Positions 44,590-55,917 of a stretch of 64,000 nt of DNA are shown piece after piece (within the stretch, counting starts at the first letter, position 1; each line of letters begins with the position of its first letter). Under the pieces are notes generated by a model that was not told where the DNA came from, searched no databases, and worked only from the letters and a program-made list of their open reading frames with translations. Source of the DNA: Xylona heveae TC161 (taxonomy: Eukaryota > Ascomycota > Xylonomycetes > Xylonales > Xylonaceae); the NCBI RefSeq assembly GCF_001619985.1, contig NW_017264202.1:682001-746000 (forward strand), written 5' to 3'. The translations under genes and the position numbers were made by a program.

Positions 44590-47203
44590 TGTGAGACCGC
44601 GAGTTTCACTCTCCAAGTATTCGCCTCATTGACTCTTCTCTGTCTGTCTTAAATATCCACAGAATCAGGCGTAACGACTCGATTGTCTTAGCTAGGGCGC
44701 AATCGCCAAGAACAAATTTTCGGCCGACGGAGATTTTTGACAGAATCGCCGAGAAGCACAGCCCCAAACAACGTCGATTGCAATGACTGTCTTAAAATGT
44801 GCGACGCTATCTCAACGATCGCACGATTACTTGGATACAGAGTGCATTTGACGGAGGATTCGGGCTTGTAGCGGCGTTCCACGCTTTTGTTTTGAGGTCG
44901 ACGGGGAGACCTTCGGGTGGCGGAGACAATGGTTGAAACAAACAAGAAATCACAATGCTAAAGAAGGCGAACCAAATGACCAAAGACAGAAACTGAGTCT
45001 CACATATATGCAAAGGTTCCGGAAATAGAGATTCTTCCTTCTCAACCAAGGTATTTTGAATTTTGCTGGCCCAATTTCTATTTATCAACTTTCTACGGGC
45101 AGAAAGGGGGGGTGGTTTGACAGTTGCGGCAAACGAGTTACAGCCAAACTCCGTTTAGCCGGTATCATCTTCCGCGTCGCGTGTCGGAATGTGGTAAATA
45201 GAGAATATCGCGTCTGTGAGCCGACTGTTCGTGATGCCTCGACAGTCGAGAGCCACGGCAATCCACTCTGATGGGCGACGCGTTCTCGCAATGCCACTCA
45301 AACAAAAGCAAAAAAAGAATGCAGATTTCCTTGCATGGACCACAAAAGTACACACCAATGGGGCTCAAACAACGAGATAGGACGAGCGAGACTTTACGTC
45401 CCTAACAAAATACTAAACAACGCCATGTCCCTAGTAGGTCGCGGTAGACATTCAGTCCGAGTACCATTCCCCATGGTCTCACCGTTGAAATGAATGTGAA
45501 AGCAGCCCCACGACGCTGTCTTCATACGAGCGGTGACTCGAGGGTCAAACCGTAGCGCATAAGGTAGTGTATAATTCAACGGCTCGCACAAATCGGTGCA
45601 GATGCCAGGAGATATTCTTGGACAGTTATATACCCAAGGAGTTAAGATTAAAGTAGCCTTGAAGATTGTGTTTTGTACTGTGGCATGCCTGTGGCTCATC
45701 TTATTAAAACAACGCCTTCATTGCATAATTGCATTGCTGTAATCTCGTCTTTTTAACCCAATTTCAAAACGACGGCAACAGATAATCTGTGTAATTCGCC
45801 GTGAGAAATATGGCAACGGTTTTGGTGCGAGCTCATAATACCTTCCTACACTGATTGGTCTCATCTTCAGTTAGAAGTCAGGGCAAGTTCTACATCACTT
45901 AGCCGATATTTCTCTCCAAAAGAAGGCGCGCATGGTAAGGTAAAGCATCAGTTGATCGTCTCAATGAGAGGTATCTCAGACGAGAATCGCTTCAAAGGGG
46001 TTTGACTGTACTGTCAACGGAGCTCGGCGAATGTACCGGAGCAGCCAAATCCATCTCCTTTTCGGGAGGGCGGTGTGGTATAGAACTGGCCAATCATGGC
46101 TGGTCCGCCGAGAGTTCTCGCGGAGAATCTTCGGAGGAGAGCGAGGCCTCGGAGGGTGACCTGACAGCTGGAAAAGGTACCAAAGTTACCAAAGGTACGG
46201 GCGAGGGGAGCGAGGAGTACTGACTGACTCACTGCGGAGCGTCGGAGCAACGAGAGCTCCCCCCTCTCTCTCTCTTCTTGACAGGTCCCAAAAGGGTCAT
46301 GAAGAATCTTCCAAAGCTCTGGTCCCACATTATTGAAACATGCATTTTCGGATATCGCAATAATCGGGCCGCGTGGCTCTTCTGTCTTTCCATGTCCTTT
46401 TTGGAACCTTTTCCTCCTTGCGTCGTCCCCAGTGGTGCCGTTTCTGTATCGATGGTGTCTTGCTTTGGACTTGCCCTGTTGCCCTAACCCGTTGATCAAT
46501 ATATTGAGACGACTCCACTCGTTGATCCGTTGTTTCGTCTCTATCCGGCTCCTTTGAACACCCATGGTGATTGGTGCGCGGGTAGGGTCACTAGCCTCTC
46601 CGCTCCCCTTCCGTCAGGGCCCTCTTACCGCAAATCCTATCATCGCACCTTATCTGAGCGCTCCCTGCAAGCCACAACCGCCATCGATGCTCAGGTACCC
46701 GCATTCTGTCCGAATGAAGCTTTTCAAGCCCCAATGAAATTCACCAGAGCGCCATCCTTGGTGACCCGCTGGGCCCAGCGGGTCACCAGAAGATCTTCAA
46801 CCGAACCTATTGAGGAAAATCAAGCACCTTCGAGTCTCAGTACGTGGAACTGATTGCCCCTAGAACAATTTGACATTGTGTTTCAGCCTTGTTAGCACGG
46901 CCCCCGCAAAGCTTCATTGAATTTGAAAATGTTATATAAGATGTCTTCTTCTTCCGCTCTTTTTTGCTCGAATCATCGCGATATCCCTCGGGGCCTTTGA
47001 CAGACCACCGTCCTTACTTCCTTGGCTACTTTGCATTGACTGCAAAGCCCTTCTCCCGGTTGAGAATCACAATCATAATAGTGCACTGCGTGCATTCTGT
47101 CCTTGTGCCTCGATACCATTCCTTTGACGCCGAGCTCAACTGTCATTTCCTCCCCAACCTATTGCATACACGTTCATTGATCGATCGTCTGGCTTTTGAC
47201 AAG
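44590..47203. other. 2.6 kb with no well-supported gene
   Basis: The left part is the ABC transporter promoter. A possible orphan frame at 45394-45699 is listed separately. The right part is the GH71 promoter. Other frames lack family features. Confidence 0.45.
45394..45699 (-). CDS. Doubtful orphan frame, 101 residues
   Basis: A true ATG at 45699 opens a 101-codon frame that looks protein-like in composition: four Cys, conserved-looking runs SPGICTDLCEPLNYT, DPRVTARMKTASWG and FHIHFNGETMGNG. On the same strand, about 60-260 bp downstream, another open stretch reads PSEWIAVALDCRGITNSRLT and AIFSIYHIPTRDAEDD. The two may be exons of one small or decayed gene; a GTGAGA donor lies at about 45481-45476. 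No family was recognised, there is no signal peptide, and neighbours give no clue. Confidence 0.25.
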   Translation of the reverse strand: MSHRHATVQNTIFKATLILTPWVYNCPRISPGICTDLCEPLNYTLPYALRFDPRVTARMKTASWGCFHIHFNGETMGNGTRTECLPRPTRDMALFSILLGT

Positions 47204-48621
47204 ATGCATTTTGCTTATGCGTTCCTTCTTTTGGTGGCAGTGGCGGCAGGATTCGCCCAAGCCCAATCCAAAGCAGTATTCGCTCATTTCATTGTACGGA
47301 ACAAATGCATCCTCAAGGAAAGAGAAATCACAGTACTTACAAGACATATAGATCGGCAACTCTGCGGGTATGAGTTATGATGACTGGGTTAGCGACGTTC
47401 AGGCTGCCAAAGCCGCCGGTATTGATGGCTTTGCCTTGAACATTGCTCCAGGCGATTCATACACCGACAGCTCGCTGCAGAATGCCTATAATGCGGCCGG
47501 CTCGGTTGGCGACTTCAGCTTGTTTCTCTCCTTCGATTATCTCTCTCAGGGCGCTTGGTCTGCTTCCAACGTCGTGTCAAAGATCAACGAGTACAAGCAA
47601 TTTTCGGCGCAATTCCAATACAACGGCAAGCCCCTTGTGTCCACCTTCGAGGGTGTTGGCAATACCGGCGACTGGTACGGGATCAAGGAGCAGACCGGCT
47701 GCTTCTTTGTGCCTGACTGGAGCAGCCTTGGGCCCATCGGGGTTGCCGCTCAGGGAAGCGTCGATGGTGCCTTTGGCTGGGGTGCGTGGCCCGTCGGTGC
47801 GACTGACATGTCAGTCGTTGAGGATGAACTGTACATGACTACCCTTGGCTCGAAGCCCTACATGATGCCTGTTTCTCCTTGGTTCTATACAAACATTCCG
47901 CAATGGAACAAGAACTGGCTTTGGCGAGGCGACGATCTCTGGCATGACCGCTGGCAGCAGGTGATTGAGCTGCAACCTGCTCTCGTCGAGGTATGCTTTC
48001 AATCACAAACTCCTTCCATCACATGATAGATAATCATGTCTTCGATAATACTGACTTGGGCAGATTCTCACCTGGAACGACTTTGGTGAGTCGCACTACA
48101 TTGGGCCCATCCACTCCTCCGGAATTCCTAGCGGAGCAGAAAAATATGTCAATGACATGCCGCACGACAATTGGCGAGATATGCTTCCCTACTACATCGC
48201 GGCCTACAAGAGTGGAAACACCACCCTTCCCGAAATTTCCACCGAAAAGGCCAACCTTTGGTATCGCGTGAACCCCGGTCATTCCGGCTCAAGCGATGGC
48301 ACTACTGGAAATACCCCATCTCAGGGCCAAACCGTTGTCGATCCAACTTTGGTATCACAAGATAAAGTCTTTTTGTCCGTGCTGGTCAACTCGCCCGCCG
48401 ATGTGACGCTTCAGATCGGCGACAATCAGCCTACATATCTTCGAGCAATGACTTCTGGCGTCAACCATTTCTCTGTCTCTTTCAATGGCCAGACTGGCGC
48501 TGTCACGGCGAGTGTTTCTCGAAATGGACAGTCAGTTGCGTCAGTGACTGGCCCAGAGATTACTGATGCCTGTGAAGATGGCAACGTCAACTGGAATGCC
48601 TGGGTTGGAGGCTCATCATAA
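47204..48621 (+). CDS. Secreted alpha-1,3-glucanase (GH71, mutanase type)
   Basis: Three exons (47204-47293, 47352-47990, 48064-48621) keep phase and give 428 residues. The signal peptide is MHFAYAFLLLVAVAAGFAQA. The GH71 domain starts KAVFAHFI and continues MSYDDWVSDVQAAKAAGIDG, FALNIAP, SLFLSFDY, VSTFEGVGN, FFVPDWSSLG, GAFGWGAWP, PYMMPVSPWFYTN and the catalytic-region ILTWNDFGESHYIGP. A beta-rich C-terminal part of about 110 residues ends CEDGNVNWNAW. The enzyme cleaves alpha-1,3-glucan of fungal cell walls, for wall remodelling, hyphal/conidial separation or attack on other fungi. There is no separate carbohydrate-binding domain. At 428 residues it matches the short GH71 class. Confidence 0.95.
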
Positions 48622-50048
48622 GCAGCCTGGCGCTGCTAAACGTATGCAGGTCATACACCGCGCTGAGCTTTGAAGCTCGCGATTTTGTTCATATATCCAT
48701 GCCTGGACATATTGCATTACTTTTTGCGTTCAACCGGACATTGGGAATTTCTCCAACGTCGACCTCTCTTTTTCAGATTATTTTGCTTGTCAGATTCTTT
48801 AGGCGTCTCGGGGTGCTGGAGCTTGTCAAGAAATTTCCTCTCCCCTAGTCTGGCGTCTACCCCTCCGATACTGTCTTTTGCGAATAGCTCGAGCACAGTC
48901 ATTACATCCTAAATTTGAGCTGGGGCAGCGGCGCCGTGTCTGAGACACTGAGCTGCTCGCACGTCCTCTCATGTTGGTGGCAGGGCCCTTTTATGATTCT
49001 ATGATTCCCGATTCGCTTCTTCTTGACGGAAAGTCCGCGTTTAGACTGCTTGAAGAAGTACAGACTCTCATTACGTATTTCTGCTGTCTGCGACTGCACG
49101 CCGTTCCTCTTTTCTGCTTTTTGCCTTTACAATCATACCCTTTCCAAGCACTCACGCTCTCTTTGTCTTCAGATGTGTTATGAATTATGCAATTTAGACA
49201 AGAGACGGTGAGACAGTATTTATCCAATTTATCTGCACGCAAACATAGAAACAATACAAATTTACCCTTGTATTTACAGCCTCAACAAAATCTCAAAGTC
49301 CCAACACTGAGTCGATGTGCAACTAATTAGTTCTACAGCGCATTCGCTAATTTCGCTAGAGTGCCTTGATTATTATGGTGTGCAAGACAATTTTTCCCGG
49401 TCAGATCTTTGCTAACCATCACCAGTAACGGCAAATTTTAACTTAGGGCCAAAGTGTGCGGCTCTCTTACATCGACAAACAGTTCGGTGGTCCATTAGCG
49501 GAGGACATTCATCTACTTTCCTCCACTTTTACTGACCACGAAAATCTCCAATCCTTAGGGAAGATTTCAATATCTGGAGAGACCCAGCCAGTCATGTCTC
49601 TCTGCACGGCTTTTCTGCAATCACATTTCCCGAGACATGATGGTAAGACATCGGACCTGCATTGTCCCGCACCCTCTACAGTTCTGATACTAAAGATAAG
49701 CATGGGAGGGAGAAAAGCCAAGTAGACTGTCCATATGCTGTTTTGCCAGCAATCGTGAGCAACAATTTTCACACCTCAGCCGGTCTCTGGCCCAGTGACC
49801 GTGTCTTCAGGTTGCATATTATGGAAATCTTGAGCATTTGTTTGTAAAATGAAAGGAAATTTGCTATATTATGCATTTCAATCCTCTGAAATGAATCTCG
49901 CTCCCAAATGGGGAAAAAGGTAGTTAAATCATCCTCTTTCTTTTTAAGCAAGAGAACTTATCGTCAAACAGATTGAAAAAGCCAAATCAGTGCCAAATCG
50001 GCAAAAACTGAATGAGGGACGAAAATATAAAAGATACGCCTGACAACA
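48622..50048. other. Intergenic, no gene seen
   Basis: 3' side of the GH71 gene and promoter of the next plus-strand gene. Short frames on both strands have no recognisable features. Confidence 0.5.
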
Positions 50049-52906
50049 ATGGCAGATACTACAGATCGGTTTTCACGCCGCCTCAACTCTCGAGAACTGG
50101 TTTTGTCAATGTTCTCTTTAAGCAGTCTACGGTTGGGTCTCAGTCTACGCCTCCGGGGCTCTGAAAGACCCAGGCCGCCATATCACTTGCCGCATAACCT
50201 TGGACATCAGCGTCCACGGCCTCAATCTATTTTTGCCAGACTCTCCCTACGATCTTCTTTATCGTCGATTACGCTTACGAATCTGAAGATTGCCAAGATG
50301 ACTCTGCGTGTTCTCGTTCCTATTTTTTTCTCTGTCACGTTTCTCGTCAGTTCAGCAGTAGTCATAATCTACACTTTTGTGCTGAAAAGTCGATTACCGG
50401 CAATGCTTGTTGTCGGTCTGGCCATTGCTTTTGTATCAATTGCTGTTTTGGCATTGGGACTTTGGCTGTGGCTGCTGAGCATCAAGAGAGGACAACGAGG
50501 AAAATATGACAGGGTAAAAACCAGTGTCATTGAGCGAGACGTTGTGGAAGATGTGGAGAGAGGAGGGCAGGTTGAGTTGACCAGAACTGATAACATAGGA
50601 GAGGTTGATTCCAGGGAAGTCAAGTACGAGGCACAAGAAGAGCAACATGGCTGTGAGTGCAATAAAAACAGCAAGGGGGAAACAAAGGCGAATCATGGAA
50701 ACGGACACGGTAAATTTGCCCTTGGAATGGCCAATGGTGAGAATAAAGCCAAAGTTCAAGGTGCTGAAACTCATGATCACGCCCTGAAAACCAGGACAGC
50801 ACAACCTCAGTGTTCGTCCTGCTGCGAGCTGAAAATAAATCGGGATGCAGACAAGATCAGAGATAGAGGAGAGTCAAAACAGGTTCCTAAAACCTATCAT
50901 CTTGCAGAACCTACTGCAGCCAATTCTTCAATCAATTCAGCCGCAAAAGCGAACGTGGGAAGAAAAGGGGAGAGCCCCCACGGCAAGGAGGAAATCGAAG
51001 CTACAGAGAGATTTCGCCCTGCCGAAGAGTCAAAGACGCATATCAAGAGGTAAGAGAAAGACCGATGCATATGTAGTCCAGAACCAATATTTATCTGTTT
51101 CTAACTCGTCAAAGGCTGAAAGATATACCTCAAATGGGGAGCTTAATCCTCAGTAAATCAGACAGCTCAAACGGAGATCTTTCACCTCATACTCGGCAGA
51201 CTCTTTCTGGCAAAGAACCGCAAATTAAAGATAAGGATGAGCAAACCAAAGCACCAAATCCTATTAGCAAAGGACATATTACTAGGAGCGGGAAACAAAA
51301 GGACTTGCAAAGTGTCACTTGCCCGTCACTCCTCCCCCCTTTGGCTCCTGGACCGCAATCCCCACTTTTGAAGCCGGAGGTAGTAAAATGTCTTCCAAAT
51401 GTCTATCAAGGCTCCGTGGCAAAGCAAGAATCCGGCGATGCTTCTTCGAAGCCTACCCAACCGCGTCACATAGGTGTTGTTCATGGCGGTGTCCTTGATC
51501 CCAGTCCTGTTTCATTGAAGCCCAAAAAGCCTTCCAACATTCCATCCCTGCATCGAACCAGCTGTTCATCAAGATCTGAACGACAAGATCAATGTCGAAA
51601 ACAAATTAGCGACCATTCCCAGCAAGGCGTTTCCCAGAAACAAAAGTGCCAGTCGAATAATCCCAAGTGTCCTTCGGAACAGAGCCTTGCCCCTCGCCCA
51701 TTCGAGGGTATAATCGGCCGCGTTCATCGGCCACGAGTGGTTTCAGTTCCTGGGAAGTTAACCCAAGCTCGAAATCGAGCTCCTCTAGCTCCTGGCATTA
51801 CATCTCACTTAGCCCCACGGAAGGGATTGGGCTCAGTGCCTGAGACCGCTGAATCGTCTGGAGAGCTTACCAATCCACCAATTCCTGCAAAACGGCTGGC
51901 AGAGGGAGCAGCAGCTCTTCACAACACTAACTTGCTTTCTTCCGTCAAAAGCCAAACGAACCCTCAAACAACTGCTGAATTGAAGCAGCAAGATACGGCG
52001 GCCACAAGTCACCAGCATCAGAATTCCTCAAATCAGCAAATGACCGAGTCCAAAGGAGGTTCACCGTCCCAGTCCATACTCAGAACAATATCCAGCCTGA
52101 GTCAACACAGAATGAGTCTACGTCCGGACTGCGACCCTCGTGGTCCATTTCGACTTGGGCGGCGGACTACTACTCCCAGAATTCAGGAGGACGCAGCACA
52201 GGTGGCTCCCACAGCGCCAACAAATCAATATCCGTATCACGCTCACCACGAACATCTCCAGTTCAATTTCCAACAACAATTTCCATCCCAAGCCCCGGTC
52301 CCGGTCCCACCTCCGGTTCCAGAGCAACTCACAACTGTCCTCAAACACGGCAGCAGCAAAGCTCGAGCGCGTAGCTACAGTTATCCTCACGGACAGCCAT
52401 ACTCAGCATCACATTCTCGATCTCATCTTCACCATTTCTACCGCCGTCGCCGATCACTTCGACGCATTCTTCCACGACTAAGCTTAAAGATTCCGGGCCG
52501 TAGCGCTCCTTCCAATCATTCTGTCCCTTCACTGCTCCCGGCAGCAACGTTCCCTCCGCTGTATGCACAGCGTCATCTAGTTCCGCAGGAGCATCTATTC
52601 CGTCAGAACATCTTCCAGGCTCCTCCTCCTTTGTCACGTTTATATCCGTCCCACCCGCAACATCCGCGCTTAATCGCACTTACCAGTACAGCTACTCATA
52701 ACAGCAGGGGCCTGGATTCCTCGGAGAACGACCGGCGCGAGAGTTTCCAACTGGAAGCGACGTCTCCGCGTACTGTCGTTCCGGCACAGCGACAAGAAAG
52801 CGAACGCGAACGTCAACCTACAGCCCAACATCACGCCACTGTGGAAGGGACCAATCCTAGTGGTAGTGCTGGAGCTGGAGCTACGAACGCAAAAGATGCC
52901 AAATAA
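50049..52906 (+). CDS. Unknown membrane protein with long disordered tail
   Basis: Exon 1 (50049-51049) and exon 2 (51115-52906) are joined by a 65-bp intron (GTAAGA...AAAG) in matching phase; 930 residues. The first 83 residues are Arg/Leu/Ser-rich. Two membrane helices follow at about 87-109 (LVPIFFSVTFLVSSAVVIIY) and 117-143 (MLVVGLAIAFVSIAVLALGL), forming a hairpin. The remaining 780 residues are polar, Ser/Pro/Gln/Lys-rich and probably disordered, with a CSSCC cluster near 257 and Gln/His-rich runs near 720-760. A second methionine (MTLRVLVPI, residue 84) directly before the first helix could be the real start. No family was recognised; membrane anchoring with a cytosolic scaffold-like tail is inference. 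The two long open exons make a real gene likely. Confidence 0.72.
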
Positions 52907-53862
52907 TCTATCTAAATACCAGACGTGCAGACAGACATGGACCAAGCATGTTCAACACAGACAAATCAGCAAATCAGCAAATGCTATACATGTCTCAGGA
53001 TGATTAATTAGTGGTGACACGGTAACACAGACACTAGGCCTTACGCACAAACCCAGACCTAAACAGCATAACACTCATGAACGAAAATAAAACCTTTTTA
53101 ATTAATTAAAACACCTAATACTTTTCAAGAAATCTGACAGAGAGTCGAGGACTCGAGACCAGATACCCATTTCAAAAAAAACATTAAAAATGTGCAACTC
53201 CAATTACATTACCAAAAAAATGAAAGAGTCCAAATGCAGACTGTTCCCTTTTTTTCAAACAATCGGTTTCTTCCCCCAGGATACTTCCCACATGATAGCT
53301 CGGGGTTGTTGTGAGTCGTGCCGTTGGTGAGCATATCAATAACTTCAATGACAACGACAACAACGACACTAATGACAAAACCCTCGAAGGAAAGGGGGAC
53401 AGAAGATGGTAGTGTAACGCAAGATGAGAACGTGGGTATGAAGCATGGAGCATGGTGCATGGTGCATGGTGCATGTCATATACTCCCATGTCACACATCA
53501 GCAGACTTCTTTAGAAAGAAAGTAAATAAAGGATGATAGAGTAAAGGGTATGTGAACGACGTGGCGATACCACGACGCGAAGGTATTGGTATCCCGTGAT
53601 TTTATTTTGCTCGATTCCTGCTCCTTTGTTGAAAAGAATCTGGGAAGAAGTGCTACTTCTTATTCTCCCATCTCAACCAGAGGGGTAGACAGACTCCAGA
53701 CTCCCGAGCGAAGAGGCCTCGTTGGAGGAAGTTGTCCACGTAAGTAACGTAGCGTGGAGCCACGAGCCACGGTGTGATCCCTTTGGGAAAATATAAGGGT
53801 GATAACTTGCCCCCAGGAAAACGATTGCCGCATTGAGTTCTAATTCTCTTCCCAAGCACATA

Positions 53863-53870
53863 TATATAAA
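53863..53870 (+). promoter_or_regulatory. TATA box upstream of a small frame
   Basis: TATATAAA lies 48 bp before the ATG at 53918. It is a good match to the TATA consensus, but an AT dinucleotide run alone could give it by chance. Confidence 0.3.
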
Positions 53871-53917
53871 TGTGGGGAGAGGATAGATGCCAAGCTACCA
53901 TAAGACTGGCAGACAGG

Positions 53918-54034
53918 ATGGCATCAGATAGAGCCAGAGCCAGAGCCAGAGCCAGAGGGAGTAAAAGCTGGCTTCTTACAACTGCCATTCTCGTCTTCGG
54001 TGCTATGGTGAGCACTCAGCCGTCATACGGATAA
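53918..54034 (+). CDS. Doubtful small protein with one hydrophobic segment
   Basis: ATG at 53918 opens a 38-residue frame: MASDRARARARARGSKSW, then a hydrophobic run LLTTAILVFGAM. The Arg-Ala repeat comes from an AGAGCC microsatellite. GTGAGC directly after the ATG codon at 54005 could be a splice donor; an acceptor near 54060 would extend the frame antisense into the opi1 3' end. The shape resembles small tail- or N-anchored mitochondrial proteins, but no family was recognised. Confidence 0.22.
   Translation: MASDRARARARARGSKSWLLTTAILVFGAMVSTQPSYG
53934..53957. repeat. (GAGCCA)4 microsatellite
   Basis: Four to five GAGCCA/AGAGCC hexamers head to tail, encoding Arg-Ala pairs in the small plus-strand frame. 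Confidence 0.85.
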
Positions 54035-54117
54035 ATGGCTCGAGGACGATAGCTGGCTCAAGGGCAGATGTGCAATCAAGACTAGAAGGGACCATCCCAG
54101 TTATGCCGACTACGTAT

Positions 54118-55917
54118 TCAGCCCGTCTTCTCGCCATTCCTCATCTCGACATCGCCATCGCGCTGCATCGATTCTGGCCGCTCTTTGATATCGCCCGTGT
54201 AGGGAGGGTCACCACGGGATGGCGATTCGGGCTCACCGCGCTTTCTCCGTCCCAAGCGCTCACACCATTCTTCGGCGCTGACAAGGGTGCCGTCAAGCAC
54301 TCCGCTGACTTGGGACATCATGTCTAATCCTTCCTTGGCAAGGACCAGCACACGGTGGGCGCTCGAGATAGCTTCCGAGGCAGGCTGGAGAGAGTCGCTT
54401 GGGGTGCCGTTGGAGGAAGACGAGGCGAGACGGAATCGCTGAGGGAGGGAGGTCAAGTGTCGACGCACGAGATCTCTCGCATTCTCAGGCAGGGCGCCGC
54501 CGGCGTATCGGGACACGACATCGACGACGCTTTTGAGCGTCTTGAGCACGTCTCCTTTGAGTTCTTGGATGCGCGCAAAGAGAGCTGCAGGGTCCCGGGA
54601 ACTATTTTGCACAAGAGCTTGCGAAGCATCTCTCGAGCGGCCTTCGCCGTCTTCCATGATTGCGTTGCGGTATCCGTCCGAGCCCGGCCTTGATTGCTGC
54701 CATTGTTCCCATTCCTCGACGACATTTTTCAAAGCGACAATGACCTTGCCGAGGTGAACATTCGCCCAGCGAAGCCAGCTAAGGCAGTACTTGAGACTGC
54801 GTAATGACTCTTCGCTCATGGCCACGCCGAGGCCAGACGTCGAGAGCATCAGACGGGAATGCCAGGTCGAGGGCTGCGTTTCTTGCCGCTCATCCTGCTG
54901 CGTAGTAACGAGCGCGCCTGAGCCGGTCTGCTCATGCTCTTCGTAGCCAGGCGAGCGGTGGTCGTCATAGGCTGGCAGCGATTCCGCAAATGAGGATTGG
55001 GACGTCCGACGGTGACTGGGCTCGGTCATTTGGGCAGCATGTGGCTGCGAGTTTTGCTCAATGTCCATGCCATTGCTCTGCGGTCCGCTCACTTTCCGTC
55101 GTTTGTTTGTGCCATTATCTTCCAGTGAATCTCGTCGCTGGTGTGTGCTTGGCCTTCGACTGCCTCCCAACCACCATCTCACGCCGCCTTCGACGCCCGT
55201 CCTGCGGCCGACGGTTCCCATGGTATTGGCAACTGGCGTCAGTCGCCGTTCGACAAACTCTGCACCTGTCCGAAATCGCGGCGAGTAAGATTTGGAAGAC
55301 GAATAGGCAGACAGTGACCCGTTAATGGCCGTGCCAATCAGAGGATGAGACGATGTCAGAAGAGAAAGTAGCGGTTCAGGTGGCGCGGGTTCGTTACGCT
55401 CAATGGCTGCTTGGCGCTCCGTGTCCTCGCTCTGGGTTCGTTGGCGTGTGTCTTTTGCATTTAGCTTTAGCATAATGCCCATTCCATGACATCGAGACGT
55501 CTTCTGCTCACCAGTTCCGAGATTGTGCAAAGCCTGCGCAGCAATAAGGTCGTCCATGGAGAGTACACTGACTGCTCTGTTGCTGCGGTCGTCGATGATG
55601 CTTGCATTGCTGACAGACACGTCGCTCCTCACATCCATCTCAGAGCCCTCTCCAATAGGCGTGGTCGGTACCGCAGGGAATATTTGCTCTCGAGGCGACA
55701 ATACGTACTGTTGATGATGCGCTTCGATGCTGGTCCGCAGCTTAGGTGGGGCGGGATTCGGCGACATCACCATTGGCTCCAGAGTCGTTCTGGGAATTGT
55801 TTCCTCTCGACGAGACGGGGCAGAAAGATCTCCCGTTGCAACGGGCGGAAAGACAAGCGTTGCCGGATCATGAGAATGGGAGGAGTAGGCTGGTGGATAT
55901 TCCTCCTTTGTCGCCAT
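54118..55917 (-). CDS. opi1: Opi1-family transcriptional repressor
   Basis: One exon of 599 residues. Opi1 represses phospholipid/inositol genes in yeast, held at the ER when phosphatidic acid is high. Diagnostic blocks are present: MDDLIAAQALHNLG, HPLIGTAINGSLSAYSSSK, SYSPRFRTGAEFVERRL, VEGGVRWWLGGSRRPS, the basic nuclear-signal-like NKRRKV, and in the second half LRSLKYCLSWLRWANVHLG, helical, with NVVEEWEQWQQ. The N-terminus is Pro/Ser-rich. The start at MATKEEYPPAY was preferred over upstream in-frame codons because the added residues would look like translated UTR. No intron is needed. Three CATGTGA motifs lie about 520-555 bp upstream (separate entry). Confidence 0.92.
   Translation of the reverse strand: MATKEEYPPAYSSHSHDPATLVFPPVATGDLSAPSRREETIPRTTLEPMVMSPNPAPPKLRTSIEAHHQQYVLSPREQIFPAVPTTPIGEGSEMDVRSDVSVSNASIIDDRSNRAVSVLSMDDLIAAQALHNLGTGEQKTSRCHGMGIMLKLNAKDTRQRTQSEDTERQAAIERNEPAPPEPLLSLLTSSHPLIGTAINGSLSAYSSSKSYSPRFRTGAEFVERRLTPVANTMGTVGRRTGVEGGVRWWLGGSRRPSTHQRRDSLEDNGTNKRRKVSGPQSNGMDIEQNSQPHAAQMTEPSHRRTSQSSFAESLPAYDDHRSPGYEEHEQTGSGALVTTQQDERQETQPSTWHSRLMLSTSGLGVAMSEESLRSLKYCLSWLRWANVHLGKVIVALKNVVEEWEQWQQSRPGSDGYRNAIMEDGEGRSRDASQALVQNSSRDPAALFARIQELKGDVLKTLKSVVDVVSRYAGGALPENARDLVRRHLTSLPQRFRLASSSSNGTPSDSLQPASEAISSAHRVLVLAKEGLDMMSQVSGVLDGTLVSAEEWCERLGRRKRGEPESPSRGDPPYTGDIKERPESMQRDGDVEMRNGEKTG

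Larger units (their letters stand above)
52907..54117. other. Intergenic with a possible small gene
   Basis: 3' sides of two convergent genes. The GCATGGT repeat at about 53444-53472 is simple sequence. A TATA box with a short ATG frame at 53863-54034 is listed separately. Confidence 0.45.

Noticed and set aside
46737-46800. GGGCCCAGCGGGTCACC inverted repeat (GTGACCCGCTGGGCCCAGCGGGTCAC) as a mobile-element end
   Set aside because: It is a short perfect palindrome without a partner copy, target duplication or transposase nearby.
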